43,572 bases of DNA from Bacteroidaceae bacterium (GTDB lineage Bacteria; Bacteroidota; Bacteroidia; Bacteroidales; Barnesiellaceae_A). Every line of letters starts with the position of its first letter. The first letter of the stretch is position 1. A program made the translations under genes and the position numbers. Positions 1 through 8,276 of this stretch are shown in pieces. Where the stretch lies: contig JAFUOV010000008.1 in NCBI GenBank assembly GCA_017481745.1, positions 1 through 43,572 on the forward strand, in the 5' to 3' direction. Under the pieces are notes generated by a model. It saw only the letters and a list, made by a program, of their open reading frames with translations. It was not told the origin of the DNA and searched no databases.

Positions 1-384
1 ATGAGCGCTCTCGATGTTGATAATCTTGGCAGTGAGAAATATTTCGTTACTATTAATCATAGCGCCTTCGGCCACAAGTATATAGTCGGCACCGGTCATT
101 TCGCCCAACTGCTTTATCTGACTGTCGTCAACCATACCGGTGCGTTGAAAATTCTGTTCGTTGATTATCGACGTAACATCTACGCGATCAAGACCTTCAT
201 AACCGGGAGTATTGGTTATGGCATTCTCCAGATTGCTGCGAAGCATCAGTTTTATGCCATACGAAATCTTCTCTTCACGGTCTACAATATCCAAAATAGC
301 CACTTTCTTAACTTCATTGCTCAAAGCCTCAATTGGAAAAATAGAGGCTGCCAACAGTAGGAGTAGAATAAATTTCGTTTTCAT
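1..384 (-). CDS. CsgG/FlgO-like domain protein, third tandem paralogue (partial, C-terminus outside window)
   Basis: The reading frame starts at the ATG at 382-384 and runs off the left edge, giving 128 residues. It opens with a lipid-free signal peptide (MKTKFILLLLLAASIFPIEA) and continues into the same N-terminal domain as the next two genes, including the shared GMTGADYILVAE-type core (here EMTGADYILVAEGAM). The domain resembles the CsgG/LpoB/FlgO family of periplasmic proteins, where it mediates assembly contacts; that assignment is from fold-like pattern only. The MORN repeats found in the paralogues would lie beyond the edge. It is the last visible gene of a minus-strand operon, 131 bases after the previous stop. 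It has diverged more from the other two copies than they have from each other. The function is unknown. Confidence 0.8.
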   Translation of the reverse strand, partial: MKTKFILLLLLAASIFPIEALSNEVKKVAILDIVDREEKISYGIKLMLRSNLENAITNTPGYEGLDRVDVTSIINEQNFQRTGMVDDSQIKQLGEMTGADYILVAEGAMINSNEIFLTAKIINIESAH

Positions 385-515
385 TGTTTAATTAGCACTT
401 GTATGTTTTATAAATCAATAGCCTTCGTTGCTAATACTTTATACGTGTTTTGTATGTTGATATTTATTGCAAATTAAAATGTTTATTCCTCTTTAAAGTT
501 CCGGCCAATGGCGCT

Positions 516-1859
516 TTAAAATGAAAATGAAATACCATTGTTGTGTGACTTCTCTTTTTGCTCACGTGAATCATATACCTTAGCACCGTTAATATATCGG
601 ACGGCGGCTATTGGTATTTTGATTCCGGCAACATATATAAATACATTGCCATGCAATTTCCCATTTTTGTATTTTTGTTTCTCATAATTGCCATTGCTGT
701 CGTAATATGTCCCTTTTCCATGCTTTTGATCTTCAAGCCAGTTACCTTCGTATTTACTTCCGTCCGGCCAATATATATTTCCTTTGCCTTGTTTCTTGTC
801 ATTTATCCAGTAACCTTCGTATCTGCTGCCGTCTGACCAATAGTAATTTCCTTTTCCGTGTCTTGTCCCATCCAACCAGTCACCCTCGTATCGATCCCCA
901 TTGGCGTAATAATATGTTCCGTTGCCATTCACTTTGTCTTTTACAAAGTCGCCTTCGTATCTATTGCCATTTGTCCAGCAGATGATACCTTTACCATGTT
1001 TGCTATTATTTACCCAATCGCCTTGATAACTCTTTCGGATAAGTTTATCTTCTTTGGGGTAGTATAGAGTACCTTTGCCGTGTCTTTTTCCGTCTACCCA
1101 ATCGCCTTCGTATCTTTCGCCATTTGCCCAATAGTAGGTTCCAGATCCATTGGGAACCTCATCTTTTAAATCTCCTTCGTATTTATCGCCGTTTGTCCAA
1201 CAGAAAGTACCTTTGCCAATTTTGTTGCCATTTATCCAGTTACCTTGGTAACTTTTTCTGCCTTCTATGTCATTTTCGGCGTAGTAGATTGTTCCTTGAC
1301 CGTGAGGTAGTCCATTTTTGTGTTCTCCTACATATCGGTCTTCTCCAATCATTAGTTCGCTATTTACAGATCCAGTTTCCATATCTACCATAAACAGCTT
1401 CTCGGACAAAGTACGGCAGTTATTCTCCAACTCTTGATTGGTAATAAGGCTTTGTATATTGGCAGTGCTTTCGATCTGTGCACTCTCAATATTGATGATT
1501 TTGGCTGTCAGAAATATATTGTTAGCGTCGAGCATGGCTGCTTCTGCCAAAAGTATATAGTCGGCACCAGTCATTTCGCCCAACTGCTTTATTTGGTTTT
1601 CATTTACCATACCAGTGCGTTGGAAGTCTTGTTCGTCCATAATAGCCGATACATCGACACGTTCAAGACCAATATATCCCGGTGTGTTGGTAATAGCCAA
1701 TCCCAAGTAGCTACGCAACATCAGTTTGACACCATATTCTACTTTATTCTCATTGTCAATAATCTGCATAATAGCCACTTTCTTGACGTCATTGCTCGAA
1801 GCCTCTATCGGAAAAATAGAGGCTGCTAATAACAGAATTAGAATAAACTTGGTTTTCAT
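516..1859 (-). CDS. CsgG/FlgO-like domain protein with about nine MORN repeats (447 aa)
   Basis: An exported protein with a signal peptide at residues 1-20 and a CsgG/LpoB/FlgO-like domain at about 25-150 (VKKVAIMQI start, MTGADYILLAEAA core). From about residue 170 to 410 there is a run of about nine MORN units of the form RYEGDWxxGxxHGKGT. MORN repeats form elongated beta-hairpin ladders that bind proteins or lipids. In bacteria they are often found on secreted or envelope proteins. The start is the ATG at 1857-1859, just before the signal peptide. It lies 58 bases downstream of a near-identical paralogue and 131 bases upstream of a third. The N-terminal third is almost the same as in the neighbour, while the MORN part differs in repeat number and sequence. 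I infer an envelope scaffold or adaptor; no enzymatic motif is visible. Confidence 0.85.
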   Translation of the reverse strand: MKTKFILILLLAASIFPIEASSNDVKKVAIMQIIDNENKVEYGVKLMLRSYLGLAITNTPGYIGLERVDVSAIMDEQDFQRTGMVNENQIKQLGEMTGADYILLAEAAMLDANNIFLTAKIINIESAQIESTANIQSLITNQELENNCRTLSEKLFMVDMETGSVNSELMIGEDRYVGEHKNGLPHGQGTIYYAENDIEGRKSYQGNWINGNKIGKGTFCWTNGDKYEGDLKDEVPNGSGTYYWANGERYEGDWVDGKRHGKGTLYYPKEDKLIRKSYQGDWVNNSKHGKGIICWTNGNRYEGDFVKDKVNGNGTYYYANGDRYEGDWLDGTRHGKGNYYWSDGSRYEGYWINDKKQGKGNIYWPDGSKYEGNWLEDQKHGKGTYYDSNGNYEKQKYKNGKLHGNVFIYVAGIKIPIAAVRYINGAKVYDSREQKEKSHNNGISFSF

Positions 1860-3150
1860 AATTTATATTTTTTGTTTGAGGGTTCTGCATTGTGTAGAAT
1901 GGTTGGTGAGTTTGCTGTTATTTGTAAAATTTTTCTCGTTCTTTTACACCGTCTTTATATGTAAAGACGGCAATACGTTTCCCTAAACTATTATAGCGTG
2001 TCAACTTTCCATCTAACTTTCCATTTATATATGTGTGGTTTTCATAACAGCCATCCTTAAAATAATATGTTCCTTCACCACTTCTTTTGTTATCTGTAAA
2101 GTTACCTTCGTACCTATCTCCATTGGCATAATAAAATGTTCCTTTACCATTCATTTGGCCCTCTGTATAAGCACCTTCATATCTGTCTCCATTTGCCCAG
2201 TAATAAGTCCCTATACCTTTTATTTTGTTACCCTCAAAAAAGCCACTACACATATCTCCGTTGCTATAATAGTAAGTCCCGATTCCATTTGGAATACCAT
2301 TTGTACAGTAGCCTTCAAATTTATCTCCGTTTGTCCAAATCAAAGTCCCTTTACCACTCATTTTGCTATCAACCCAATCGCCTTTGTAGAGTTTGCGACC
2401 TTCTATGTCATTTGAGGCGAAGTACATAGTACCTTTACCCTTCATTTTATCATAACTCCAATCTCCTTCGTATTTATTGCCGTTTGTCCAGTAGAAAGTT
2501 CCTTTGCCATTTTTGCTGCCATTTATCCAGTTGCCTTGGTAACTTTTTCTGCCTTCTTTGTCATTTTCGGCGTAGTACATTGTTCCATAGCCATGAGGTT
2601 GTCCATTTTTGTGTTCTCCTATGTATCGGTTTTTCCCTATTATTAGTTCGCTATTTATAGTTCCTGTTTCCATATCCACCATAAAAAGTTTTCCTGCCAA
2701 AGTGCGGCAGTTATTTTCTAATTCTCGATTAGTAATAGGGCTTTGTATATTGGCAGTGTTTTCGAGTTGGGCACTCTCAATATTGATGATTTTGGCTGTC
2801 AGAAATATATTGTTAGCATCGAGCATGGCTGCTTCTGCCACAAGAATATAGTCGGCTCCGGTCATTTCTCCCAACTGCTTTATTTGGTTTTCATTTACCA
2901 TACCAGTGCGTTGGAAGTCTTGTTCGTCCATAATAGCCGATACATCGACACGTTCAAGTCCAATATATCCCGGTGTGCTGGTAATAGCCAATCCCAAGTA
3001 GCTACGCAACATCAGTTTGACACCATATTCTACTTTATTCTCATTGTCAATAATCTGCATAATTGCCACTTTCTTGGCATTATAACTCAAAGCCTCTATC
3101 GGAAAAATAGAGGCTGATAATATGAGGAGTAGAATAATTTTGTTTTTCAT
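1330..3150 (-). repeat. Tandem duplication of the CsgG-like N-terminal coding segment
   Basis: Segments 1330-1859 and 2630-3150 can be aligned by eye almost base for base, with only scattered substitutions. Both encode the signal peptide and CsgG-like domain of adjacent genes. Segment 1-384 is a third, clearly more diverged copy. Identity falls sharply once the MORN repeats begin. This indicates a recent duplication of one pair, or gene conversion confined to the 5' part. Confidence 0.75.
1918..3150 (-). CDS. CsgG/FlgO-like domain protein with about eight MORN repeats (410 aa)
   Basis: A paralogue of the gene that follows it on the minus strand. It has a signal peptide at residues 1-20 (MKNKIILLLILSASIFPIEA), a CsgG/LpoB/FlgO-like domain to about residue 150, and then about eight MORN units (for example SYQGNWINGSKNGKGT, RYEGNFTDNKRSGEGT). 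The first about 170 residues are nearly identical to the neighbour. The repeats differ: several here have cysteine or phenylalanine at the usual tyrosine or tryptophan positions (MCSGFFEGNK), which suggests freer drift. It starts at the ATG at 3148-3150, 46 bases after the upstream LPP20-like gene, so probably in the same transcript. It is likely periplasmic or outer-membrane associated. The role is unknown. Confidence 0.85.
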   Translation of the reverse strand: MKNKIILLLILSASIFPIEALSYNAKKVAIMQIIDNENKVEYGVKLMLRSYLGLAITSTPGYIGLERVDVSAIMDEQDFQRTGMVNENQIKQLGEMTGADYILVAEAAMLDANNIFLTAKIINIESAQLENTANIQSPITNRELENNCRTLAGKLFMVDMETGTINSELIIGKNRYIGEHKNGQPHGYGTMYYAENDKEGRKSYQGNWINGSKNGKGTFYWTNGNKYEGDWSYDKMKGKGTMYFASNDIEGRKLYKGDWVDSKMSGKGTLIWTNGDKFEGYCTNGIPNGIGTYYYSNGDMCSGFFEGNKIKGIGTYYWANGDRYEGAYTEGQMNGKGTFYYANGDRYEGNFTDNKRSGEGTYYFKDGCYENHTYINGKLDGKLTRYNSLGKRIAVFTYKDGVKEREKFYK

Positions 3151-3196
3151 ACAAGTGTGTGTTGTGTGGATAAAAGAGTTATGGTTTCAAACCTTT

Positions 3197-4228
3197 TTAC
3201 TGTTTGATATTTCTCGAAATGGCTTCACCTAATTGTTTCTTGATTTTTTTATATCCATCTTTAGCGGCTTGGGTAAATCCTGTGGTGTGTCCACCCTTGA
3301 TGGTTATTTCGTCTTCATAAATGCGTTGCGATGTAATGACCTTATCTATTACAATCTGTGCGTTTACGTATGCAAAATAGGTTGTTGTATTTCCGAAATT
3401 GTTGCTGGTGTATTCTGTTGCATAACAGTATATTGTTATAGCCCAATCGGCTTCTGCCGGATTGTTGGTAAAACTACATCCGTCGGTAGCTAAAATTCCT
3501 TTTAACTCGTTCTGAAGTTTAGTGTATGTGGTGCCAAAAAGGTCGGCTTTGCACGATAAGTAAATAACCGTACCATACTCTAAATCGGCAAGCTTTTGTT
3601 TTATTTTTTGTTCGGTGGTGCTGAAACTATTTTGCCATTGGCTTATTTCCGATTGTGATGTACCAAATAAATTGAGCCATAGTATATTATTGTCTATGGG
3701 CGCAAATAGGTTTAGAGATAGATTTAACTCGGCTTGAGCTTTGGATTTGAATCCTGCACCGATATAGCTTTCGGCCAAAAGAATCGAATTGTTTATTTTA
3801 TTGAGTATGATAGATAATTCGTTCCTATAAAAGTCCTGTGCAACTTCGCGATTAATATAGGCTATGGCATGACCGGTTTTGGACGAAGCATCGTAAGTCG
3901 TTTTTGTTTCGACCAATTTCATATCGACATTAGTCGAAAAACTTGTAAGTGATGAGTAGGTAATAGAAGTAGTGCCATTTATAGCCTGTTTTTTAAGGGC
4001 TGCATAATCTTCTACCTTTACATGTATTTGTTTTGCAAGGTTGGTTCGCGCGATATTCAATAGATAGTTTTTAAAATCAGTTTCGGATTTATCTAAAGTG
4101 TTTATGTCGCTTTGAATATCGTACATATACTTTTTATCTGTATATTTTTCCCATTCGGTAGGGTACTGTTGCGCGATTGAATATAATGCAAGGCTGCACA
4201 AACAGACGATAAATGACACTCTTTTCAT
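3197..4228 (-). CDS. LPP20-like exported protein (343 aa)
   Basis: A secreted protein with a signal peptide (MKRVSFIVCLCSLALYSIAQ). Residues about 20-140 look like the LPP20 family (TEWEKYTDKKYMYDIQSD, then repeated alanine-rich helical and beta segments ending in AIAYINREVA). Residues about 210-340 form a second domain (YLSCKADLFG, GCSFTNNPAEADWAITIYCYA) resembling domains that bind or present periplasmic partners. There is no lipobox cysteine after the signal peptide, unlike the gene upstream. It lies 15 bases after that gene and 46 bases before the MORN paralogues, so it is probably co-transcribed. In flagellated bacteria FlgP (LPP20) and FlgO are neighbours. Nothing flagellar is present here, so an envelope function is inferred. 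Confidence 0.7.
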   Translation of the reverse strand: MKRVSFIVCLCSLALYSIAQQYPTEWEKYTDKKYMYDIQSDINTLDKSETDFKNYLLNIARTNLAKQIHVKVEDYAALKKQAINGTTSITYSSLTSFSTNVDMKLVETKTTYDASSKTGHAIAYINREVAQDFYRNELSIILNKINNSILLAESYIGAGFKSKAQAELNLSLNLFAPIDNNILWLNLFGTSQSEISQWQNSFSTTEQKIKQKLADLEYGTVIYLSCKADLFGTTYTKLQNELKGILATDGCSFTNNPAEADWAITIYCYATEYTSNNFGNTTTYFAYVNAQIVIDKVITSQRIYEDEITIKGGHTTGFTQAAKDGYKKIKKQLGEAISRNIKQ

Positions 4229-4243
4229 ATTGATTATGATTTA

Positions 4244-4879
4244 TTATCTAATACGAGCTGCTTCCATAATAGCCTTGTTGGCTTTTATAAAGTCTTCTAA
4301 CTCTTCTTCGTTAAGATCTGTTGGCTTGAAGTCGCCGGCTGAATTGAGTAACTTGTTGAAGAGGTCGCCTCTGATTGCTACTTTGGCTGTGGCAGAGTAC
4401 ATTCTTGTTGAGGGGTTATATTCGACACTGATGTTTCCAAAAGGCTCACAACCCTTTTGTAAGCTTATGCTTATTTGCTCCCAATGAGTTGTTAAGGATT
4501 GGTTTATTTTACCATTATTCCCCACATTGCCAAGTTCGGCTCCGTCTTTGACCGCATTATTCAGTATACGCGAGATAGTGGCGTATGCCTCTCTTTGTGC
4601 CAACTCGATGGCTACTTGCTTGTTGTCGGCTTCGCCTCTTCCAGCGTACCATTTATAAGGTCGTTTGATTAGCTCTGTTCCATCATCATTGAGGGCTTCA
4701 GCTGTTTCAAAACCACTTTCTTCTACTGTTTCGACTGAAACTTTTACGCCTTCAACATTGGTCTTTGTGGTTATCGAAGACTTAACTGCGGGAGGTACAA
4801 CCGCATTTTTACTTGTACTGCATGACATGAGTATAAGACCTAATAGGCTCATGAGTGTAGCATTAAAAATAATTTTCAT
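4244..4879 (-). CDS. LPP20-like lipoprotein (211 aa)
   Basis: A predicted lipoprotein: the signal peptide ends in a lipobox, LMSCSTS, with Cys near residue 20. The mature part has the LPP20-like pattern KWYAGRGEADNKQVAIELAQ followed by YATISRILNNAV and a C-terminal SATAKVAIRGDLFNKLL. This family is thought to form outer-membrane-associated assemblies. The frame is open further upstream to 4975, but that start would bury the signal peptide and would use TTG. The ATG about 32 codons in restores a clean lipobox. It is the first gene of a minus-strand operon leading into a second LPP20-like gene and the MORN proteins. A TAATTTTG minus 7 element lies about 70 bases upstream. The exact role is unknown. 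Confidence 0.75.
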   Translation of the reverse strand: MKIIFNATLMSLLGLILMSCSTSKNAVVPPAVKSSITTKTNVEGVKVSVETVEESGFETAEALNDDGTELIKRPYKWYAGRGEADNKQVAIELAQREAYATISRILNNAVKDGAELGNVGNNGKINQSLTTHWEQISISLQKGCEPFGNISVEYNPSTRMYSATAKVAIRGDLFNKLLNSAGDFKPTDLNEEELEDFIKANKAIMEAARIR

Positions 4880-4951
4880 AATTTTGTTTATTAAATGATT
4901 AGTAAATATTTTGTTTTTTAAGTCTAATGTGTATTGTGCATATATAATTCG

Positions 4952-4959
4952 CAAAATTA
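4952..4959 (-). promoter_or_regulatory. Candidate minus 7 element for the LPP20/MORN operon
   Basis: Reads TAATTTTG on the minus strand, matching TAnnTTTG, about 70 bases before the lipoprotein start. No clear minus 33 TTTG is at the right spacing. The rest of the divergent 351-base gap (4880-5230) is AT-rich and shows nothing else I can name, apart from a weak TATCTTCG (5198-5205, plus) before the EamA gene. Confidence 0.35.
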
Positions 4960-5230
4960 AATATCTTTTATCCAATTACCCCCCTATGGTTAAAAGATGT
5001 TAATTATCAAACTTTTGATATGATGCGTTTGTTTACTTTTTCTCTAAAATGATTGCTGTGTATAGATTGTAGAGTTTGTTGTTGTGAATTTTATACTCTT
5101 TTGTTTCTTTATTGATATAGGGTTGCCCAGATTGTTATTTCATAGCTATTATATACGATTTTGTTTATATGTATAGGCGGGTTTAAATTCTATTTTCTAT
5201 CTTCGTGGTGCGAAATGTAAAATTTGTGAT

Positions 5231-6088
5231 ATGCTATATCTTATAACAGCCATTCTGTTTGGTTCGCTTTTTGCAATTCTCTTCAAGATTTTTCAGCAAC
5301 GAGGCATCGACTCTTTGCAGGCTATTGGTGTCAACTATGCTGTGGCATTGTTGCTTGGATTGTTGGGCAATGTAGCTTTGGGCGAGGCGGTGGCGGTGGC
5401 TCATTGGTGGCTGCCGGCATTGTTTGTTGGGTTGTTTATGATGGGCGGTTTCGTTACGATGAATAGTGCCACTCGCACGCATGGTGTGGCTGTGGCTACA
5501 ATATCGGCGCGTGTGTCGTTTGTGGTGCCGGTGTTGTGTGCCTATATTTTCTTGCAGGGCGACGAGCCTCGTTGGGTAGCTTCGCTATTGGTTATTGCAG
5601 CGTTGTGCCTTATCTTCTCGCAGCGTAGTCGTGGTGAGCGTGGTGGCGTTGTGCAGTGGATATATCCGTTGTTGGTATTCCTGTGTTATGGACTTGCCAA
5701 TTTTATGCTCAAGTTGAGTCAGCAACTTGTTGCCCAAGCCGGCGGTGGTGATGCCGATTTGAGCCTGCTTACGAGTGTGGCGTTTACAGCCGCTTTGATT
5801 TATACTATTATATATTATTGTGCGCAGCCTCGCTGCCGGCGTCAACCCCTGCGGTGGCGCAATGTGTGGGCGGGTGCTGTGCTGGGCGCTGCTAATATGG
5901 GATGCACTTATTTTCTCTTGAAGGCGTTGATGGTGATAGATAGCGGAGTGTTCTATCCGGTGTATAATATTGCCATAGTCCTTATTGCCACACTCGTGGG
6001 TCGCCTATGCTTTGGCGAAAAACTATCGTGGTGGCAGTATGCAGGCATAGCCGTAGCCATGATGGCTATTGCGCTTTTCTTTGTGTAG
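5231..6088 (+). CDS. EamA/DMT-family transporter (285 aa)
   Basis: An integral inner-membrane protein with about ten hydrophobic segments arranged as two homologous halves of five, the hallmark of the drug/metabolite transporter (EamA) superfamily. The first half opens with YLITAILFGSLFAILFKIF and the second with WIYPLLVFLCYGLANFMLK. Its length matches the family's usual 280-300 residues. Members export amino acids, nucleotides or other small metabolites, and substrate cannot be read from sequence. The ATG at 5231 places the first transmembrane helix at the N-terminus. It is a single gene, convergent with yqgE, whose stop lies 11 bases away, and divergent from the LPP20 operon. Confidence 0.88.
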   Translation: MLYLITAILFGSLFAILFKIFQQRGIDSLQAIGVNYAVALLLGLLGNVALGEAVAVAHWWLPALFVGLFMMGGFVTMNSATRTHGVAVATISARVSFVVPVLCAYIFLQGDEPRWVASLLVIAALCLIFSQRSRGERGGVVQWIYPLLVFLCYGLANFMLKLSQQLVAQAGGGDADLSLLTSVAFTAALIYTIIYYCAQPRCRRQPLRWRNVWAGAVLGAANMGCTYFLLKALMVIDSGVFYPVYNIAIVLIATLVGRLCFGEKLSWWQYAGIAVAMMAIALFFV

Positions 6089-6099
6089 ATATTATTTTT

Positions 6100-6699
6100 T
6101 TAGTTGAGGTTGGGCTCGGAAGGGCATAGCAGCCAAGCGCGATATTCGTCGCCGAGTTGTGCCACTATCTCCTGCCAATAGTTGCTGTCGTGGGCATTCA
6201 TAGCCGCAGCAGAGTCGGGTAGGGGGCTGATAGCCCAAGTCTTTTCGGCTATCTCGCGGGCGAGTTGACCGGCAGTCCAACCGCTATATCCCGCAAAAAA
6301 TTTGATACAACGCTCGTCATACTCGTCGCTGTTGATGTATTGCAGCACATCGTTGAAGTCGCCCCCTATATACAATCCGTTTTCCAATGCTACAGCATCG
6401 CGCAGGCGATTGCCCAAGGTGTGCAGGTATAGCAGACGTCCGTGTTCGACGGGACCGCCTATGTGCAGAGGGATGTCGGGACGGCAAGTAGCATTGCGTA
6501 ACACATCGTTGAGTTTTACATTCGACCGCTTGTTCAGTACCAGCCCCACGCTGCCCTCTTGGGTGTTGTGGTCGACAAGCAGTATCACCGCACGACGAAA
6601 ATGCACTTCGCGTAAGAACGGTTCTACCACAAGGATATCGCCCGGTTGAGGATCGCGCTCCTGCTTGGGGGTGTCGAATATGTCTTGAAGAGAGTCCAT
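6100..6699 (-). CDS. YqgE/AlgH family protein (UPF0301, 199 aa)
   Basis: A full-length match in pattern to the YqgE/AlgH family: an N-terminal block PGDILVVEPFLREVHFRRAV, then VGLVLNKRSN, a HIGGPVEHGRLLYLH motif and the FAGYSGWTAGQLAREI block. The family is a compact alpha/beta fold found in many bacteria. AlgH was implicated in alginate regulation in Pseudomonas, but its biochemical activity remains unclear. It lies 30 bases downstream of pdxB on the same strand and is probably co-transcribed. The start ATG at 6697-6699 gives a short N-terminal extension of about 18 residues before the conserved block, typical of Bacteroidales copies. Confidence 0.92.
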   Translation of the reverse strand: MDSLQDIFDTPKQERDPQPGDILVVEPFLREVHFRRAVILLVDHNTQEGSVGLVLNKRSNVKLNDVLRNATCRPDIPLHIGGPVEHGRLLYLHTLGNRLRDAVALENGLYIGGDFNDVLQYINSDEYDERCIKFFAGYSGWTAGQLAREIAEKTWAISPLPDSAAAMNAHDSNYWQEIVAQLGDEYRAWLLCPSEPNLN

Positions 6700-6729
6700 C
6701 GAGTGATGCTGCGATTGGTTGTTGTCGTT

Positions 6730-7845
6730 TTAGAGTACGAAGCCCAATTCGCGCAGCACAGTAGCGTTGTTATCGCGTGCACCGGTTACGGTATAAGCGT
6801 GAAATTCGCGACGGATGCCGTATGAGTTGCGCAACTTCTCGAAGTCGTGAGGTTGGCGTTTGAGGTTGCGAGTTTCAAATAGCGGATTGTAGCTCGACAG
6901 CACTGCCGTAACAATGGGATCGCTGTTGCGCGCCAACGACAGCGTGCTCACAGGCGGAGTGGGAGGAACCAATTCCGAGGTGTCTATCGTAACACCCAAC
7001 TCCTTGCCTACAGCCTCTACTATCATGCGTGTGGCGTTTGCCTTGCCGTCGGACGAGTAGCCGGCAATGTGCGGAGTTGCAATAAACGAAGCAAGCATCA
7101 GCGCGGTGTTGAGGCGCGGCTCACCTTCCCACACATCCATTACGGCATCACCCACTTTCTCGGTGTTGAGTGCTCGCAGTAGAGCATAGTTGTCGACAAC
7201 AGCTCCGCGCGAAGTGTTGATGATGAGCGGGCTGCGCTTGAGCGAGTCGAAGAAGCGCGCCGAGCCCAAGTGGCAAGTGGCATATTCGCCCTGCATGGTG
7301 AGGGGTGTGTGGAAAGTTACAATATCGGCATTATCGGCTATCTCGTCGAGCGAAACAAATTCGCCCTTGCCCTCAACAGCAGCGCGAGGAGGGTCGTTGA
7401 GCAACACATTCATGCCTATGGCGCGGCAATGTTGAGCCACGATAGAACCCACATGTCCTACACCTATTATACCAATAGTCATATCGGCGACGTTGCGACC
7501 CTTTGAGCGAGCCCACAACAAGATAGAAGCCAATACATACTGACCCACCGAGCCGGCATTACAACCCGGAGCATTCACCCAACGAATACCGTTGGCGTTG
7601 CAATATTCGGTGTCGATGTGGTCGTAGCCAATCGTGGCAGTGCCAACAAATCGGCAGCGAGAACCGGCAAGCAGTCGCTTATCTACGCGTGTGCGTGTGC
7701 GTGTCAATAGTATATCGGCATCGCGCATTACGGCATTGGTTATTTCGCTTGGCTCATAGTAATTTACCTGCGCATAAGGCTCCAATATACCGCGCAAAAA
7801 AGGTATCTTGCTATCTGCAACAATATGAATATCGGGATGGGTCAT
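6730..7845 (-). CDS. pdxB: 4-phosphoerythronate dehydrogenase
   Basis: Catalyses the NAD-dependent oxidation of 4-phospho-erythronate, the second step of the DXP-independent branch of pyridoxal phosphate synthesis, in the cytoplasm. Visible features are a D-isomer 2-hydroxyacid dehydrogenase fold, IVADSKIPFLRG at the N-terminus, the TATIGYDHID block, the Rossmann glycine motif GIIGVGHVGSIV at about residues 147-158, the catalytic-arginine block INTSRGAVVDN and the catalytic-histidine block ATPHIAGYS. A C-terminal dimerisation domain follows. At 371 residues the length is normal for PdxB and longer than generic dehydrogenases. It starts at the ATG at 7843-7845 and is followed by yqgE. Confidence 0.93.
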   Translation of the reverse strand: MTHPDIHIVADSKIPFLRGILEPYAQVNYYEPSEITNAVMRDADILLTRTRTRVDKRLLAGSRCRFVGTATIGYDHIDTEYCNANGIRWVNAPGCNAGSVGQYVLASILLWARSKGRNVADMTIGIIGVGHVGSIVAQHCRAIGMNVLLNDPPRAAVEGKGEFVSLDEIADNADIVTFHTPLTMQGEYATCHLGSARFFDSLKRSPLIINTSRGAVVDNYALLRALNTEKVGDAVMDVWEGEPRLNTALMLASFIATPHIAGYSSDGKANATRMIVEAVGKELGVTIDTSELVPPTPPVSTLSLARNSDPIVTAVLSSYNPLFETRNLKRQPHDFEKLRNSYGIRREFHAYTVTGARDNNATVLRELGFVL

Positions 7846-7871
7846 ACTCTATATCAATTTTAAAAGCAACG

Positions 7872-7879
7872 CAAAAATA
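7872..7879 (-). promoter_or_regulatory. Candidate minus 7 element of the pdxB-yqgE unit
   Basis: TATTTTTG on the minus strand, 27 bases before the pdxB ATG. The minus 33 element is not recognisable. Between here and 8134 the divergent gap holds no gene I can support. Confidence 0.4.
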
Positions 7880-8133
7880 TATTTTTTCTGCGAATTGGCT
7901 ATACTTGAAGACTCATTTTTTATTATCGGAAAGGTCGTTTTATAGTAAAAATGTTGAGCCGGTGTGTCGTTGGTTACGATAATATAATAATGTGTAAATA
8001 TTTTGGCGGTTTGGATTGTTGGTGCGAGGTTGTAGTGTTGCGAAAGTGGTTGTGAGAAGTGTCCGGGTAGCCTTTTATGCACTATTCGTTATGTAACAGC
8101 AGAATAATCAATGAAAAAAATGATTGAAAAATA

Positions 8134-8164
8134 TTTGATTGTAAAATAAAAAGCACTACCTTTG
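8134..8164 (+). promoter_or_regulatory. Promoter of the rplM-rpsI-rpsB-tsf operon
   Basis: A textbook Bacteroidetes promoter: TTTG at 8134-8137, a 19-base spacer, then TACCTTTG at 8157-8164. Transcription should begin near 8171, leaving an untranslated leader of about 105 bases before rplM. Confidence 0.85.
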
Positions 8165-8191
8165 CAGTCCGATTATTAGCCAAAATAAACA

Positions 8192-8232
8192 AATTTGCGA
8201 GCAAATTACCGTTCCTTTGGCCGGGAAAGTAA
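8192..8232 (+). promoter_or_regulatory. Structured rplM leader (candidate autoregulatory element)
   Basis: Two hairpins can form in the leader. AATTTG/CAAATT (8192-8197 with 8202-8207) closes a CGAG tetraloop. TTAC plus TTCC (8206-8209, 8212-8215) pair with GGAA plus GTAA (8224-8227, 8229-8232) around an 8-base loop. They share bases 8206-8207, so they compete. Ribosomal-protein leaders before L13 genes are known in Bacteroidia from comparative genomics (from memory). Whether this matches that motif needs a covariance search. Confidence 0.5.
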
Positions 8233-8276
8233 TGCGTGAGCATGATTAACTAATTAATTATTAAAACTTTAAAGCA

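Noticed and set aside
4880..4975. N-terminal extension of the LPP20-like lipoprotein
   Set aside because: It would start with TTG, bury the signal peptide, and pass through the predicted promoter element.
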